Part shown: one piece after another, positions 24,088 through 32,302 of the stretch
How positions within the stretch are numbered: position 1 is the first letter of the stretch
Layout: each line of letters begins with the position of its first letter
Assembly (NCBI GenBank): GCA_947303855.1
Contig: CAMYZO010000032.1
Location: forward strand, 1 to 34,393
Source: an uncultured Prevotellaceae bacterium
GTDB lineage: Bacteria > Bacteroidota > Bacteroidia > Bacteroidales > Bacteroidaceae
Direction: 5' to 3'
DNA length: 34,393 nucleotides
Program-made: the position numbers and the translations under genes
The notes under the pieces: generated by a model
What the model was told of the DNA's origin: nothing
Database searches by the model: none
The model's input: the letters and a program-made list of their open reading frames with translations, nothing else

Positions 24088-25741
24088 AATACTGATACAC
24101 TTTCACGTCGCTGACGGTGACGGAGCCGCCGTAGTTGTTGATGCTCCAGCAGTTCTTGGCAATGCCGTAGATGCGGTTGGTGTAGCAAACGTTGTCATTA
24201 ACGTACATCACCATGACAGAGTTGTCGGTATAGATGTCAATCTTATAGGTGTTGTCAGAGGGACGCGAGAAGCCATAGCTGTCGATACCCTCAACAAAGC
24301 CCTTGCCTTCCTCACCTTCTTGTTCGAAGTTCACCTTGCGCCAGTTCTCGTTCTCAGGATTGAAGACCATCGTGTAGTACTTCTTCGAGTCGGTACCACG
24401 TACCAGCGAGATACCGAACTTATCCCAGTTGTTCGAGGTCTTGACAGTCAGCGAGATGTGGTTGTGTGTGCCCAGGCGGTTGAAAAGCACGTAGGCATCG
24501 TCGCCGGAGAGGGAAGCCCCCACCGACTCCCCCGACTGGGAGAGCGAGCTGCCGTTGGAAGCCATTACCTTGACCTCCTGCTGCTGGTTGTACTTGCCTG
24601 CCATTGCGGGCACCTCGCCAACGGTAAGGGTACCGTCGCTGTGCTGGATAATCTTGTGGCATACCAGTGCTCCCGACCAGTTAGGCTCGTTGCCGTCGCC
24701 TGCCCCCACGTTGGTGTTCATCTCGTGGATGTCGCCGCCAGAGCGGAAGGGGCACCAGCCCCAGATGTAGCGGTCGGTGCCGTTTGAGGCGGTCTTGCCA
24801 GCATAGAAGGCGCGGCTGTCGAGGATGCCCTCTTTACCATCCTTCGGCCAGTTGGCACCCGGATCGTTGAAGCAGGATTTGAGGGCATCCCACGACGTAG
24901 CCATCATATACTTCACCTTGCGGCTCCATGAAGCCTTGTAGCTCTCGCTATACACCAGATACCAGTAGTTGCCCATCTTGAAGATGTCAGGACACTCGAG
25001 CATACGGTCCCAAATCATGTTGAACGGTCCGACGTGTTCCCAGTTCTTCATGTCGCTGCTTTTGAACTCAGCAAACTTGGGGTCGCCACCGCTGACGGGG
25101 CGTGTGCTCATGATCATGCGGTACTGTCCGTCCTCGGCAACGAATATCTGCGGGTCGCGGAAGTCGGTGGCAGAATAGCCGTAGTCGGGGCCGTTGAGCT
25201 GCCACAGCTCATCGCGTGTCCAGGTCTTGAAGTCGGACGACGTGGCCCGCATCACGGCTTCACGGTACTTGCTGTTGCCGTTGTGGCCCGTATAATAGAT
25301 GTAGTAGAGGCCGTCCTTTTCGTTATAGTAGCAGCACCCCGTACCCAGGGCTGCATCCTGCTGGTAGTCGTTGCCGCCGACGGGCAGGATTTCGCCCAGC
25401 GACTGGTAGTTGCAGCCATCGGTAGTAGACACGCCCCAGATTGGGTGGAAACGGTAGGTCATGTTATTGGTGTACTCCTGCAGGTAGAGCACCTTGAAGT
25501 CGCCGGCTTTCTGGTCGTAGAACGGCATGGGGTCGCCACAGCGTCCGATGGCAGGATTATAATAGGTAGAGAATCCCGTCTCGTCAGTAGGTGTGAAGAA
25601 CGTGGTGGTTCCTGCCCAGTCCTTGGCGGGATCGCCCTTAATGTCATCGTCGGAGCAGGAGCAGAGAAGCCCCCCTCCAACTCCCCCGAGGGGGAGAGCA
25701 GTTACCATGTAGACAACTAATGATATGATTTGCTTTTTCAT
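24086..25741 (-). CDS. Surface GH32 lipoprotein, probable endo- or exo-fructanase
   Basis: A 551-residue enzyme of the GH32 propeller fold. Catalytic residues are visible: CGDPMPFY (D70, nucleophile position), DFRDPQIF (D196), LECPDIF (E249, acid/base). The canonical WMNDPNG is replaced by GRCGDPMPFY, as in some Bacteroidota fructan-locus GH32 enzymes. The C-terminal part (about 395-551) is a beta sandwich (resembles the domain called DUF4975). The signal peptide ends LLCSC, so Cys29 should be lipidated, and the acidic SDDD after it suggests export to the surface. Residues 16-24 of the signal peptide are encoded by repeat copy C. Its place after SusC, SusD and the DUF4960 lipoprotein matches the levanase position in the B. 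thetaiotaomicron levan locus. Whether it acts on levan or inulin cannot be read from sequence. Confidence 0.88.
   Translation of the reverse strand: MKKQIISLVVYMVTALPLGGVGGGLLCSCSDDDIKGDPAKDWAGTTTFFTPTDETGFSTYYNPAIGRCGDPMPFYDQKAGDFKVLYLQEYTNNMTYRFHPIWGVSTTDGCNYQSLGEILPVGGNDYQQDAALGTGCCYYNEKDGLYYIYYTGHNGNSKYREAVMRATSSDFKTWTRDELWQLNGPDYGYSATDFRDPQIFVAEDGQYRMIMSTRPVSGGDPKFAEFKSSDMKNWEHVGPFNMIWDRMLECPDIFKMGNYWYLVYSESYKASWSRKVKYMMATSWDALKSCFNDPGANWPKDGKEGILDSRAFYAGKTASNGTDRYIWGWCPFRSGGDIHEMNTNVGAGDGNEPNWSGALVCHKIIQHSDGTLTVGEVPAMAGKYNQQQEVKVMASNGSSLSQSGESVGASLSGDDAYVLFNRLGTHNHISLTVKTSNNWDKFGISLVRGTDSKKYYTMVFNPENENWRKVNFEQEGEEGKGFVEGIDSYGFSRPSDNTYKIDIYTDNSVMVMYVNDNVCYTNRIYGIAKNCWSINNYGGSVTVSDVKVYQY
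25670..25696 (-). repeat. GC-rich palindromic element, copy C, in signal-peptide codons
   Basis: On the coding strand: CTCCCCCTCGGGGGAG, TTGG, AGGGGGG. It encodes LPLGGVGGG (residues 16-24). It shares about 35 consecutive identical bases with copy D. Confidence 0.9.
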
Positions 25742-25789
25742 ATTGTTATTCTTTTATTTAATGTTTGTCAAATGATTTGTGTATCTATT

Positions 25790-25853
25790 CCCTCCCCTCG
25801 GAAAGGCTACGGGTAGGCGAGCCTATGCTCGGGAATGAGGGTCAGGGAGGGGG
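25790..25853 (+). repeat. GC-rich palindromic element, copy E, carrying a nested insertion
   Basis: Plus strand begins CCCTCCCCTCGG and ends AGGGTCAGGGAGGGGG, the ends of copy F, but 36 bp (25802-25837) interrupt it. The insert contains its own palindromes, TAGGC-GA-GCCTA (25814-25825) and GAGC-CTAT-GCTC. The element touches the stop codon of the DUF4960 gene at 25854. Confidence 0.8.
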
Positions 25854-27275
25854 TTACTCTCCTGTCAGATAGTGGTAGGCATTGAGCATGATGGTTCCCA
25901 TGTTGTCGTGATAGTTCGACGTGTAGGGCGTGGGAGAGTTCCAGTCGAAGAGTCCCGAGCCGAAGCAGATGACGCCGCCCTTGCCGTATTCTCCGTTGGC
26001 AGCCTTCAGCTCCCACGACGACACACTGTTGTCGCCACCCAGGGCACGTCCGCCGGTCTTGGCCTCAACGGCACTCTCGCGGCCCTCGTAGTCACCCCAG
26101 AATCCGAACTGCGACGTTGTGTTACAGATGGTGTAGCCGTTGTCAAGCGTGTAGACGGCATTCTCGGCAGCACCGGGATAAGTCTTCAGACCCTGCCACA
26201 GCGGATGGCTGATGTCGTAGGCATAGAAGTGCCAGGGATCGTCGCCCATGAGGTCGGAGCCTTCGCCTCCACCGCCGCCCCACACATTGTTGGGATAGGC
26301 ATCCTGGGGCGCAGCGCCCAGGGCAATAGCGTAGTTGACGGCTGAACGTCCGAGCACGAAGCCCACACCACGCTGCCAGCACTCCTTCATCTTGGCCAGT
26401 GCCGACATGGCATTCTTCTCAGCCTCGGCAAAGCCGTTGTAGTTGCCGTAGGACGAGCAGTGACGATGGAAGAAGACGAAGCGGCACTCGTCGAGCGATA
26501 CGTTGCCGTTGGCCACATCGCTCCATGAAGCGTAAGCCGAGCCGGCAATGTTTCCGGTAAGCCACTTGGCGGCAGCCTTCTCCTCGTCGTTGAGCATCTC
26601 CACATTCTCTGCATCTCCGACAAACAGTGCCTTGGGCTTGTCAATCATGACGGCATAGACGGTATAGGTGCTGGAAGCGGTGTTATCAGTCAAAGTGATT
26701 TGGAAGGGTTCCGTGAAGTTGCCCTTCGTGCCGCTGGCAGGACTGCAAACGGCATCCTCGCTGCCCTCTACCTCGAACGTGGCGTTGGCAAGGTCGATAC
26801 CGCTGTTGGCTGTCACAGAGACGGTTACCGTTTTGTCGGCCTGATTGATGGCACCCTTCACACCTCCTAAAAGGAAGAGCGTCATGATGGCCTCGTCGTT
26901 GCGTACAGCCACCTGATAGTCCATCACCAGGTCGCCGTTGGTGATGTGCAGGGTCTTGTCGGCCACCAGATTGATGTGGTCGCCCACCTTCAGGTTGCTC
27001 TTGGCACCGGCCGAAACGGTGAGGCTTGTCACCTCCATATTGTCCTTGGCCGTGAAATCAACAGGCACCTTGACCTTGATAAGACGTTTTTCGGTGTTGA
27101 TGGTTGCTGTGTATTGGCCGTTGAGGACGAACTCCTGCACCAGGCATTCGCCGCTGACGTCGATACTGCCTGTACGGTCATCGTTAGAGCAGGAAGAGAG
27201 CACCCCCCCTCCAACTCCCCCGAGGGGGAGAGCAGTTAGCATGTAAATCAAGTATGATAATATATTCTTTTTCAT
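25854..27275 (-). CDS. DUF4960-type surface lipoprotein at the SusE position (fructan binding)
   Basis: A 473-residue lipoprotein; Cys29 follows VLSS (lipobox LSSC) and is followed by SNDD, typical of surface export. Residues about 40-130 and 135-215 are Ig-like beta domains (the second with YTVYAVMIDKP at its end), and the C-terminal 255 residues form a globular domain with KALFVGDAENVEML, FVFFHRHCSSYGNY, GGGGGEGSDLMGDDPWHFYAYDISHPLW and GGVICFGSGLFDWNSP. I recognise the last as the DUF4960 domain of the levan-binding protein in the B. thetaiotaomicron locus. The likely job is to hold fructan on the cell surface for SusC/D and the GH32 lipoprotein. Repeat copy D encodes residues 16-25 of its signal peptide; copy E touches its stop. 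Confidence 0.8.
   Translation of the reverse strand: MKKNILSYLIYMLTALPLGGVGGGVLSSCSNDDRTGSIDVSGECLVQEFVLNGQYTATINTEKRLIKVKVPVDFTAKDNMEVTSLTVSAGAKSNLKVGDHINLVADKTLHITNGDLVMDYQVAVRNDEAIMTLFLLGGVKGAINQADKTVTVSVTANSGIDLANATFEVEGSEDAVCSPASGTKGNFTEPFQITLTDNTASSTYTVYAVMIDKPKALFVGDAENVEMLNDEEKAAAKWLTGNIAGSAYASWSDVANGNVSLDECRFVFFHRHCSSYGNYNGFAEAEKNAMSALAKMKECWQRGVGFVLGRSAVNYAIALGAAPQDAYPNNVWGGGGGEGSDLMGDDPWHFYAYDISHPLWQGLKTYPGAAENAVYTLDNGYTICNTTSQFGFWGDYEGRESAVEAKTGGRALGGDNSVSSWELKAANGEYGKGGVICFGSGLFDWNSPTPYTSNYHDNMGTIMLNAYHYLTGE
27203..27230 (-). repeat. GC-rich palindromic element, copy D, in signal-peptide codons
   Basis: On the coding strand: CTCCCCCTCGGGGGAG, TTGG, AGGGGGGG. It encodes LPLGGVGGG (residues 16-24) directly before the lipobox of the DUF4960 protein. 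Confidence 0.9.
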
Positions 27276-27316
27276 AATTGCTGTCTGTTTGTTATATGTT
27301 TGTTTATCTATCTATT

Positions 27317-27346
27317 CCCTCCCCTCGGGGAGGGTTAGGGAGGGGG
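27317..27346 (+). repeat. GC-rich palindromic element, copy F
   Basis: Plus strand: CCCTCCCC-TC-GGGGAGGG, TTA, GGGAGGGGG. It lies 3 bp past the SusD stop codon (27350-27352) and faces copy D; the start codon of the DUF4960 gene lies between the two. Confidence 0.85.
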
Positions 27347-27349
27347 TTT

Positions 27350-29098
27350 TTACCAGTTTCCACAGTTCTGCGTGTAGTGTCCGTTGGAAGCGGCAATCTG
27401 CTCAAAGGGAACAGGCAGGTACTCATTCTTGTTGGCAGTGAACGAAGATCCTTTCAGGAAGTTCATTGTCTCGCTCTCTGAAGTGTAGAAACTATTCATG
27501 ACGGTGGCGGCATCGCCCCAGCGTACGAGGTCGAAGAAGCGCTCACACTCCATGGCCAGTTCCAGGCGACGTTCCATCTTAATAATCTTCATAGCCTGTT
27601 CCTTGCTGTAGGAGCCGTTATACTTGCCTACGGCGAAGTGAACACCATATTTGTTGGGATAGCCCGAAACGACACTGTTGCTCATCATGCCGACGGCTCG
27701 CTGGCGAACCTGGTTGACCAGGGTAATGGCATCACCGGTGTTGTTCAGCTGGGCCTGAGCCTCAGCACGCATCAGCAGCACATCGGCATAGCGCAGCACG
27801 ACGCGGTTCATCGACGAAGCCCACTGGTTGTCGCAGTTGAAGAGGTAGATGTTGGTGAGGTCGGGGTCGACGTTCTGTTTCAGCGAAACGAAATAGCCGT
27901 AGTCGCCACCTGAGCGGCTCCAGGTGTTGCTCTCGCTCATCATATAGGCAGTGTTGAACATGTAGGGAGTGCCAGGCACGCCAACCGTCACAAAGAGTCG
28001 CGGGTCAACGGTCTCGTTGCTGCCTACGGTGTAGTCAACAGAGGCGAAGTCGTCGAGCATAGGCAGACCGTCGCTGTTGGTACGGTAGGCATTGACCAGG
28101 TTGTGCGAGGGCTTGTAGAAGTCGCAGCCCGAGTCGTGTACCTTAGGAATGCAAGGCACAATCAGGCGGTTTGAGAAATTCACGTTGCCATACTCCGTAC
28201 CGTCGTTACGCGAGTACTGGATGGCCCACAGGCTTTCCTTGCCGTTCTCGTACTGCTCCTCAGGACGGAACAGGTTGTGCAGGTCGCTTTCCAGACCGAA
28301 ACCAGCAGCCGTGTAGATGGCGGGAGCGGTATATTCAACCACCTTCTGCAGGTCGTCGGCATTGATGCTGGTCACCTGGTTGGTGTTGGCATCGTCCTGA
28401 TGGTAAGCCTTATAGAGATAGACCTTGGCCAGGAAGGCGGCGGCGGCAGCCTTGGTGGGACGGCCCTTCTCCTTCTGCGTCACGGGCAGTACAGCGTAGG
28501 CCTCTTCCAGGTCGTTGACAATCTGCTGCCAACCCTCGTCGTTGGTGTACTCGGTGTTCGAGAGATTGTTGTAGTCTTCTTCCTGCATGTTGGGCTTGTT
28601 GACAAAAGGAATCTTCTTAAACAGGCGTTTCAGCTGGAAGTGGCCGTAGGCACGCAGGAACTTCATCTCGGCCGTGCGCTGCTGAATCTTAGCATCGTTC
28701 TGGTCGGCTGTTGCGAGGATGTCCAAAGAGAGCGACACACGCGACAGGTAGTTGTACATCTTTCCCCAGATAGAGGCGAAAGGCCAGTCGGTGGTGTTAA
28801 TACCCACTTCCTTCTCAAGATTATGGAACGGACCGCCGTCGCTGGCGTCAGCGCCACCTACGTAAGCATCGTCAGAGCGGGTGTCGTAGTTCCACAGCGA
28901 GAACGATGCGTTCATGTCTTCGATAGATACCAGGCCTGCGTATGCAGAAATGATAACGTTGTCAATATACTTGGTATCTTTCACTTCGTCCTGAGTCAGC
29001 GTAGCCTGAGGCACCTGCTCTTCCAAAAAGTCGCTGCAGGACAACAAACCACAGATAACGCAGATTGCACAGATTGATTGATATATCTTGGTAATCAT
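27350..29098 (-). CDS. susD: SusD/RagB family outer-membrane lipoprotein
   Basis: The glycan-binding lid of the SusC transporter. The 582-residue protein shows the family layout: lipoprotein signal peptide ending LLSC (C21), the QVPQATLTQDEV stretch, FLRAYGHFQLKRLFKKIPFV, KAAAAAFLAKVYLYKA and the C-terminal ADVLLMRAEAQAQLNN (TPR-like helices). ATG at 29098 is used; a TTG at 29107 extends the frame into the repeat array and is unlikely. The signal peptide core ICAICVICG is encoded by a nonamer repeat. It follows SusC by 30 bp of heptamer repeat, and GC-rich element F lies after its stop. Fructan as ligand is inferred from the neighbours. Confidence 0.94.
   Translation of the reverse strand: MITKIYQSICAICVICGLLSCSDFLEEQVPQATLTQDEVKDTKYIDNVIISAYAGLVSIEDMNASFSLWNYDTRSDDAYVGGADASDGGPFHNLEKEVGINTTDWPFASIWGKMYNYLSRVSLSLDILATADQNDAKIQQRTAEMKFLRAYGHFQLKRLFKKIPFVNKPNMQEEDYNNLSNTEYTNDEGWQQIVNDLEEAYAVLPVTQKEKGRPTKAAAAAFLAKVYLYKAYHQDDANTNQVTSINADDLQKVVEYTAPAIYTAAGFGLESDLHNLFRPEEQYENGKESLWAIQYSRNDGTEYGNVNFSNRLIVPCIPKVHDSGCDFYKPSHNLVNAYRTNSDGLPMLDDFASVDYTVGSNETVDPRLFVTVGVPGTPYMFNTAYMMSESNTWSRSGGDYGYFVSLKQNVDPDLTNIYLFNCDNQWASSMNRVVLRYADVLLMRAEAQAQLNNTGDAITLVNQVRQRAVGMMSNSVVSGYPNKYGVHFAVGKYNGSYSKEQAMKIIKMERRLELAMECERFFDLVRWGDAATVMNSFYTSESETMNFLKGSSFTANKNEYLPVPFEQIAASNGHYTQNCGNW
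29051..29077. repeat. Three nonamers inside the SusD signal-peptide codons
   Basis: ACAGATAAC, GCAGATTGC, ACAGATTGA on the plus strand; on the coding strand AATCTGTGC-AATCTGCG-TTATCTGTG, which encodes the ICAICVICG core (residues 9-17). Confidence 0.75.
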
Positions 29099-29130
29099 AA
29101 TTCTCAATTTTCAATTTTCAATTTTCAATT
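29099..29130. repeat. Heptamer array forming the susC/susD junction
   Basis: AATTCTC, then AATTTTC three times, then AATT on the plus strand. It abuts the SusD ATG (29096-29098) and reaches into the SusC stop codon (29129-29131). It is the unit also seen at 22033-22065. Confidence 0.9.
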
Positions 29131-32100
29131 AGAAAGAAACGTTCAGACCGAATGTCATGTTAAGAGGTATAGGATAGCCGAATCCGGGGTTCTCGGGGTC
29201 GGCGCCTGAGAACTTGCTGCTCTTGATGGTCAGCAGGTTCTGGGCAGAGACATAGAGGCGGATGCGGTCCATGCGCAGTTTCTTGGAGAACACACTCGGC
29301 ACGTTGTAGCCCAGCTGGATGGTGCGCAGCTTGACGAACGAGCCATTTTCAATATAGTAGGACGATACACGGCCTTCGTTGTTTGAGTCGGTAGTTGACA
29401 GCGCAGGAATATCGCTGCCAGGATTAGCCGTGCTCCAAGCGTCGAGCACACGTACGCCCTTGTTCAGGTAAGGCACGTTGATATTGTTGTTGGCCCAGAA
29501 GTCGGTCTGCGACTTAAATCCCCGGCAGTCAACATCCACGCCCTGCACACCCTGCCAGAACATGGTGAAGTCGAAGTTCTTGTACTCCAGATAGACGTTC
29601 AAGCCCCATGAGAAGTCGGGCGTCGGATCGTAAATCCAGTCCTGGTCGGCCTCAGTAATCATGCCGTCGCCGTTCAGGTCTATATAGCGGATGCGTCCAA
29701 GGGCAGCACCTTCCTGCACGGCATGGTTGTCAATCTCTTCCTGACTCTTGAAGATGCCGTCAGCCAGATAGCCTACCTGAGCCCCCATGGGATGACCAAT
29801 GACGCTCTTCACGCCGTTGCCGCCGAACTTGCCGTTGGCAGCCACCGTTGCCGGCAGCTTTGTTATTTCGTTAGAGTAGCGGCTGACATTGCCGTTGATG
29901 TCCCATGACAGGCCGTTGGCCAGCGTGTGGCGATAGCCCACCGACAGTTCCCAGCCGGTGTTCTTCATCTCACCAGCATTGATCCACTGCGAGGCACCCT
30001 CACCCATGGCACCGATACCCTCCATCGGCAGCAGGATGTCGCTGGTCAGCTTGTGGAACCAGTCGAAGCTACCGTAAATCTCGTTATGATGCAGGGCGAA
30101 GTCAATGCCGATGTTATGCTGGGTGGTTGTCTCCCATTTGATATCCTCGTTGCCACGCTGTGTACGCACGTAGCCGTTGTCAAGGGCATAGCCGCCGTTG
30201 CTGCCGGCAATGTCGTAGGAGGTGCCAGCCTGACCGCTTCCCCAGAGGCCCGTAGAGACCACGGCCTTGTAAAGGGTGTAACGGGCGGTATTCGAGATTT
30301 CCTGATTACCCGTCTGTCCCCAAGAGTAGCGCAGCTTCAGGTTGTCAAGCCATTTGAAGTCCTTCATGAACTTCTCTTCGCTGACTCTCCAGCCGGCACT
30401 GGCCGAGGGGAACGTACCATACTGTTTGTTGGTGCCGAAGCGGCTCGAACCGTCACGACGAATGGTCAGCGAAGCCAGATACTTCTCGTTATACGTGTAG
30501 TTCACCTTTCCGAAGAACGACACCAATGAGAAGCCGTCGCCAGAGCCTTCGGCCAGCTGACGCCCAGAGCCGGCCGACGGCCACATGTAGTCGGTGTTGA
30601 GGATGCTCTGCTCGTAGCGCTTGGCACTGTTCCAGTTATAGTCCTGACGGTTCACCTCCATACCAATCATGGCGTCGCCGCGATGAAGACCTACCTCCAG
30701 GTTGTAGGTGGCAATGGCGTTCCACATCCAGCGCATCCAGTGCTCCTGCTTGCTCTCGGCAGCCGTCTCCGTGCGCATCACCTTACCATTGGCAATGGGG
30801 TAGGTGAAGAAGCGCTGCTGCTTCTGGCTATAGTCCATACCCAGTGTGGTGCGAATCGTAAAGTCCTTCAGCGGCGTGATGCTCAGGTGGACATCGCCGA
30901 AGGAGCGCCACTGGGTGTACTTGTTATCCTTATTATTATATAGCAGGCTCAGCGGATTCTCGCGCTCCGAATAAGCGCCGAGGGCCTGTGCAAACTCACC
31001 GTTCTCAGCATAGATGGGGAAGTTGGGGTTGAACTCCAGCGCATTCTCCAGAATGCCGCCGGGAGCATCGGTGCCCTGCGTGCGGTTCATCGTGAAGTTC
31101 TCGCCAATGCTCACCAGGCCGTCGAAAAGCTTGTATTCGCTGTTGGCACGTGCCGAGAGGCGGTTGAACTGGCTCTCCTTGATAGTACCCTTATTGTCGT
31201 AGTAGCCTATCGAGAAGAACGAGTGGCCACGCTCCGAGCCGTTGCTCACCGAGAGGTTGTACTGCTGGACGATACCCGTGCGGGTAATCTCGTCGAACCA
31301 GTCGGTGTCGCCTGTACGTACGGAGGCATTCTCATCGAGGAACATATTCATCGTCAGCTTGTTCAGCACGGGGTTGCCCTGCTGGTCGTAGCCCCAGTCG
31401 AAGTTGTAGCCCAGATTGTTGTTGTTGGGGTTCAGTCCGTCGTTCACGTTAGCCTGCCAGTAGGCGCGTCCCCACTCCGAGGCATTCATCGTCTCAATCT
31501 TATTGGTATAGAACGAGGCTGCCACACTGGCGTCGAAGTTCACCTTGATGGTGCCTTCCTTGCCCTTCTTGGTGGTGATGATAATCACACCGTTGGCAGC
31601 GCGTGAACCGTAGATAGAGGCCGAGGCAGCATCCTTCAGCACCTGTATCGACTCGATGTCGTTACCGTTCAGCTCATGCATGCCTGCCTTTGTGGGTACG
31701 CCGTCGATGATGTACAGCGGATCGTTGTCGTTCAGCGTGCCGACACCACGAATGCGGACGCTGGCAGAACCTGAGGGATTACCGTCAGCCTGAATATTCA
31801 TGCCTGGCACACGACCCTGCATAGCCTTGATGGGGTTGTTCTCGTTCTGCTTTGCCAGGTCCGAGGGGCTCACCGTCGAGATGGCACCCGTCAGGTCGGC
31901 CTTGCGCTGGGTGGTATAGCCCGTCACCACCACCTCGTTCAGCAGCAGCTGGTCTTCCTTTAGCTGAATCTTCATGCCAGGAGCTGCAACCGCCTCCACA
32001 GGGTCATAGCCGATGTAGGTGACCACGAGCATGGCTCCGGCCTTCACCTTCAGTTTGAAGTTTCCGTCAAAATCGGTCACCGTACCGTTCGATGTGTCCT

Positions 32101-32236
32101 TCTCCTTCACGGTAGCGCCGATGACAGCCTCACCTGTCTCGTCGACCACCGTGCCCGAAATCTCTGTTTGCGCGTACATTATTGTACTTGCAAAGATGAG
32201 CAGTGTGCTCAGAAGCATTCGTTTGAGATGTTTCAT
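29129..32236 (-). CDS. susC: SusC/RagA family TonB-dependent transporter
   Basis: The outer-membrane pore that imports oligosaccharides delivered by SusD. The 1035-residue protein has a signal peptide ending MYAQ (about 23), a carboxypeptidase-regulatory-like beta domain (ISGTVVDETGEAVIGATV to about 100), the SusC-type VVVTGYTTQRKADLTGAIS segment, the plug domain with MQGRVPGMNIQ, SVRIRGVGTLNDNDPLYIIDG and YGSRAANGVIIITTKKG (about 125-225), and a long beta barrel ending in aromatic-rich strands (FGLNVSF). Length is usual for the family. A promoter and a 30-bp palindrome are just upstream; the regulator precedes it on the same strand. Confidence 0.96.
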   Translation of the reverse strand: MKHLKRMLLSTLLIFASTIMYAQTEISGTVVDETGEAVIGATVKEKDTSNGTVTDFDGNFKLKVKAGAMLVVTYIGYDPVEAVAAPGMKIQLKEDQLLLNEVVVTGYTTQRKADLTGAISTVSPSDLAKQNENNPIKAMQGRVPGMNIQADGNPSGSASVRIRGVGTLNDNDPLYIIDGVPTKAGMHELNGNDIESIQVLKDAASASIYGSRAANGVIIITTKKGKEGTIKVNFDASVAASFYTNKIETMNASEWGRAYWQANVNDGLNPNNNNLGYNFDWGYDQQGNPVLNKLTMNMFLDENASVRTGDTDWFDEITRTGIVQQYNLSVSNGSERGHSFFSIGYYDNKGTIKESQFNRLSARANSEYKLFDGLVSIGENFTMNRTQGTDAPGGILENALEFNPNFPIYAENGEFAQALGAYSERENPLSLLYNNKDNKYTQWRSFGDVHLSITPLKDFTIRTTLGMDYSQKQQRFFTYPIANGKVMRTETAAESKQEHWMRWMWNAIATYNLEVGLHRGDAMIGMEVNRQDYNWNSAKRYEQSILNTDYMWPSAGSGRQLAEGSGDGFSLVSFFGKVNYTYNEKYLASLTIRRDGSSRFGTNKQYGTFPSASAGWRVSEEKFMKDFKWLDNLKLRYSWGQTGNQEISNTARYTLYKAVVSTGLWGSGQAGTSYDIAGSNGGYALDNGYVRTQRGNEDIKWETTTQHNIGIDFALHHNEIYGSFDWFHKLTSDILLPMEGIGAMGEGASQWINAGEMKNTGWELSVGYRHTLANGLSWDINGNVSRYSNEITKLPATVAANGKFGGNGVKSVIGHPMGAQVGYLADGIFKSQEEIDNHAVQEGAALGRIRYIDLNGDGMITEADQDWIYDPTPDFSWGLNVYLEYKNFDFTMFWQGVQGVDVDCRGFKSQTDFWANNNINVPYLNKGVRVLDAWSTANPGSDIPALSTTDSNNEGRVSSYYIENGSFVKLRTIQLGYNVPSVFSKKLRMDRIRLYVSAQNLLTIKSSKFSGADPENPGFGYPIPLNMTFGLNVSF

Positions 32237-32284
32237 TTGCGTTTTTTTGTTTTAAGTTAATACAATTGTTCCTGTTATTTTTCG

Positions 32285-32292
32285 CAAAAGTA
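32285..32292 (-). promoter_or_regulatory. -7 box of the susC promoter
   Basis: TACTTTTG on the minus strand fits TAnnTTTG; the start site would leave a leader of about 40 nt. The expected -33 position falls within the palindrome at 32303-32332 and has only TTCG (32310-32313, 17 bp away), which fits an activator-dependent promoter. Confidence 0.55.
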
Positions 32293-32302
32293 TTAAAAGA
32301 AA

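Noticed and set aside
29099..29107. A TTG start for SusD at 29107
   Set aside because: It lies inside the heptamer array; the ATG at 29098 gives a normal lipoprotein signal peptide.
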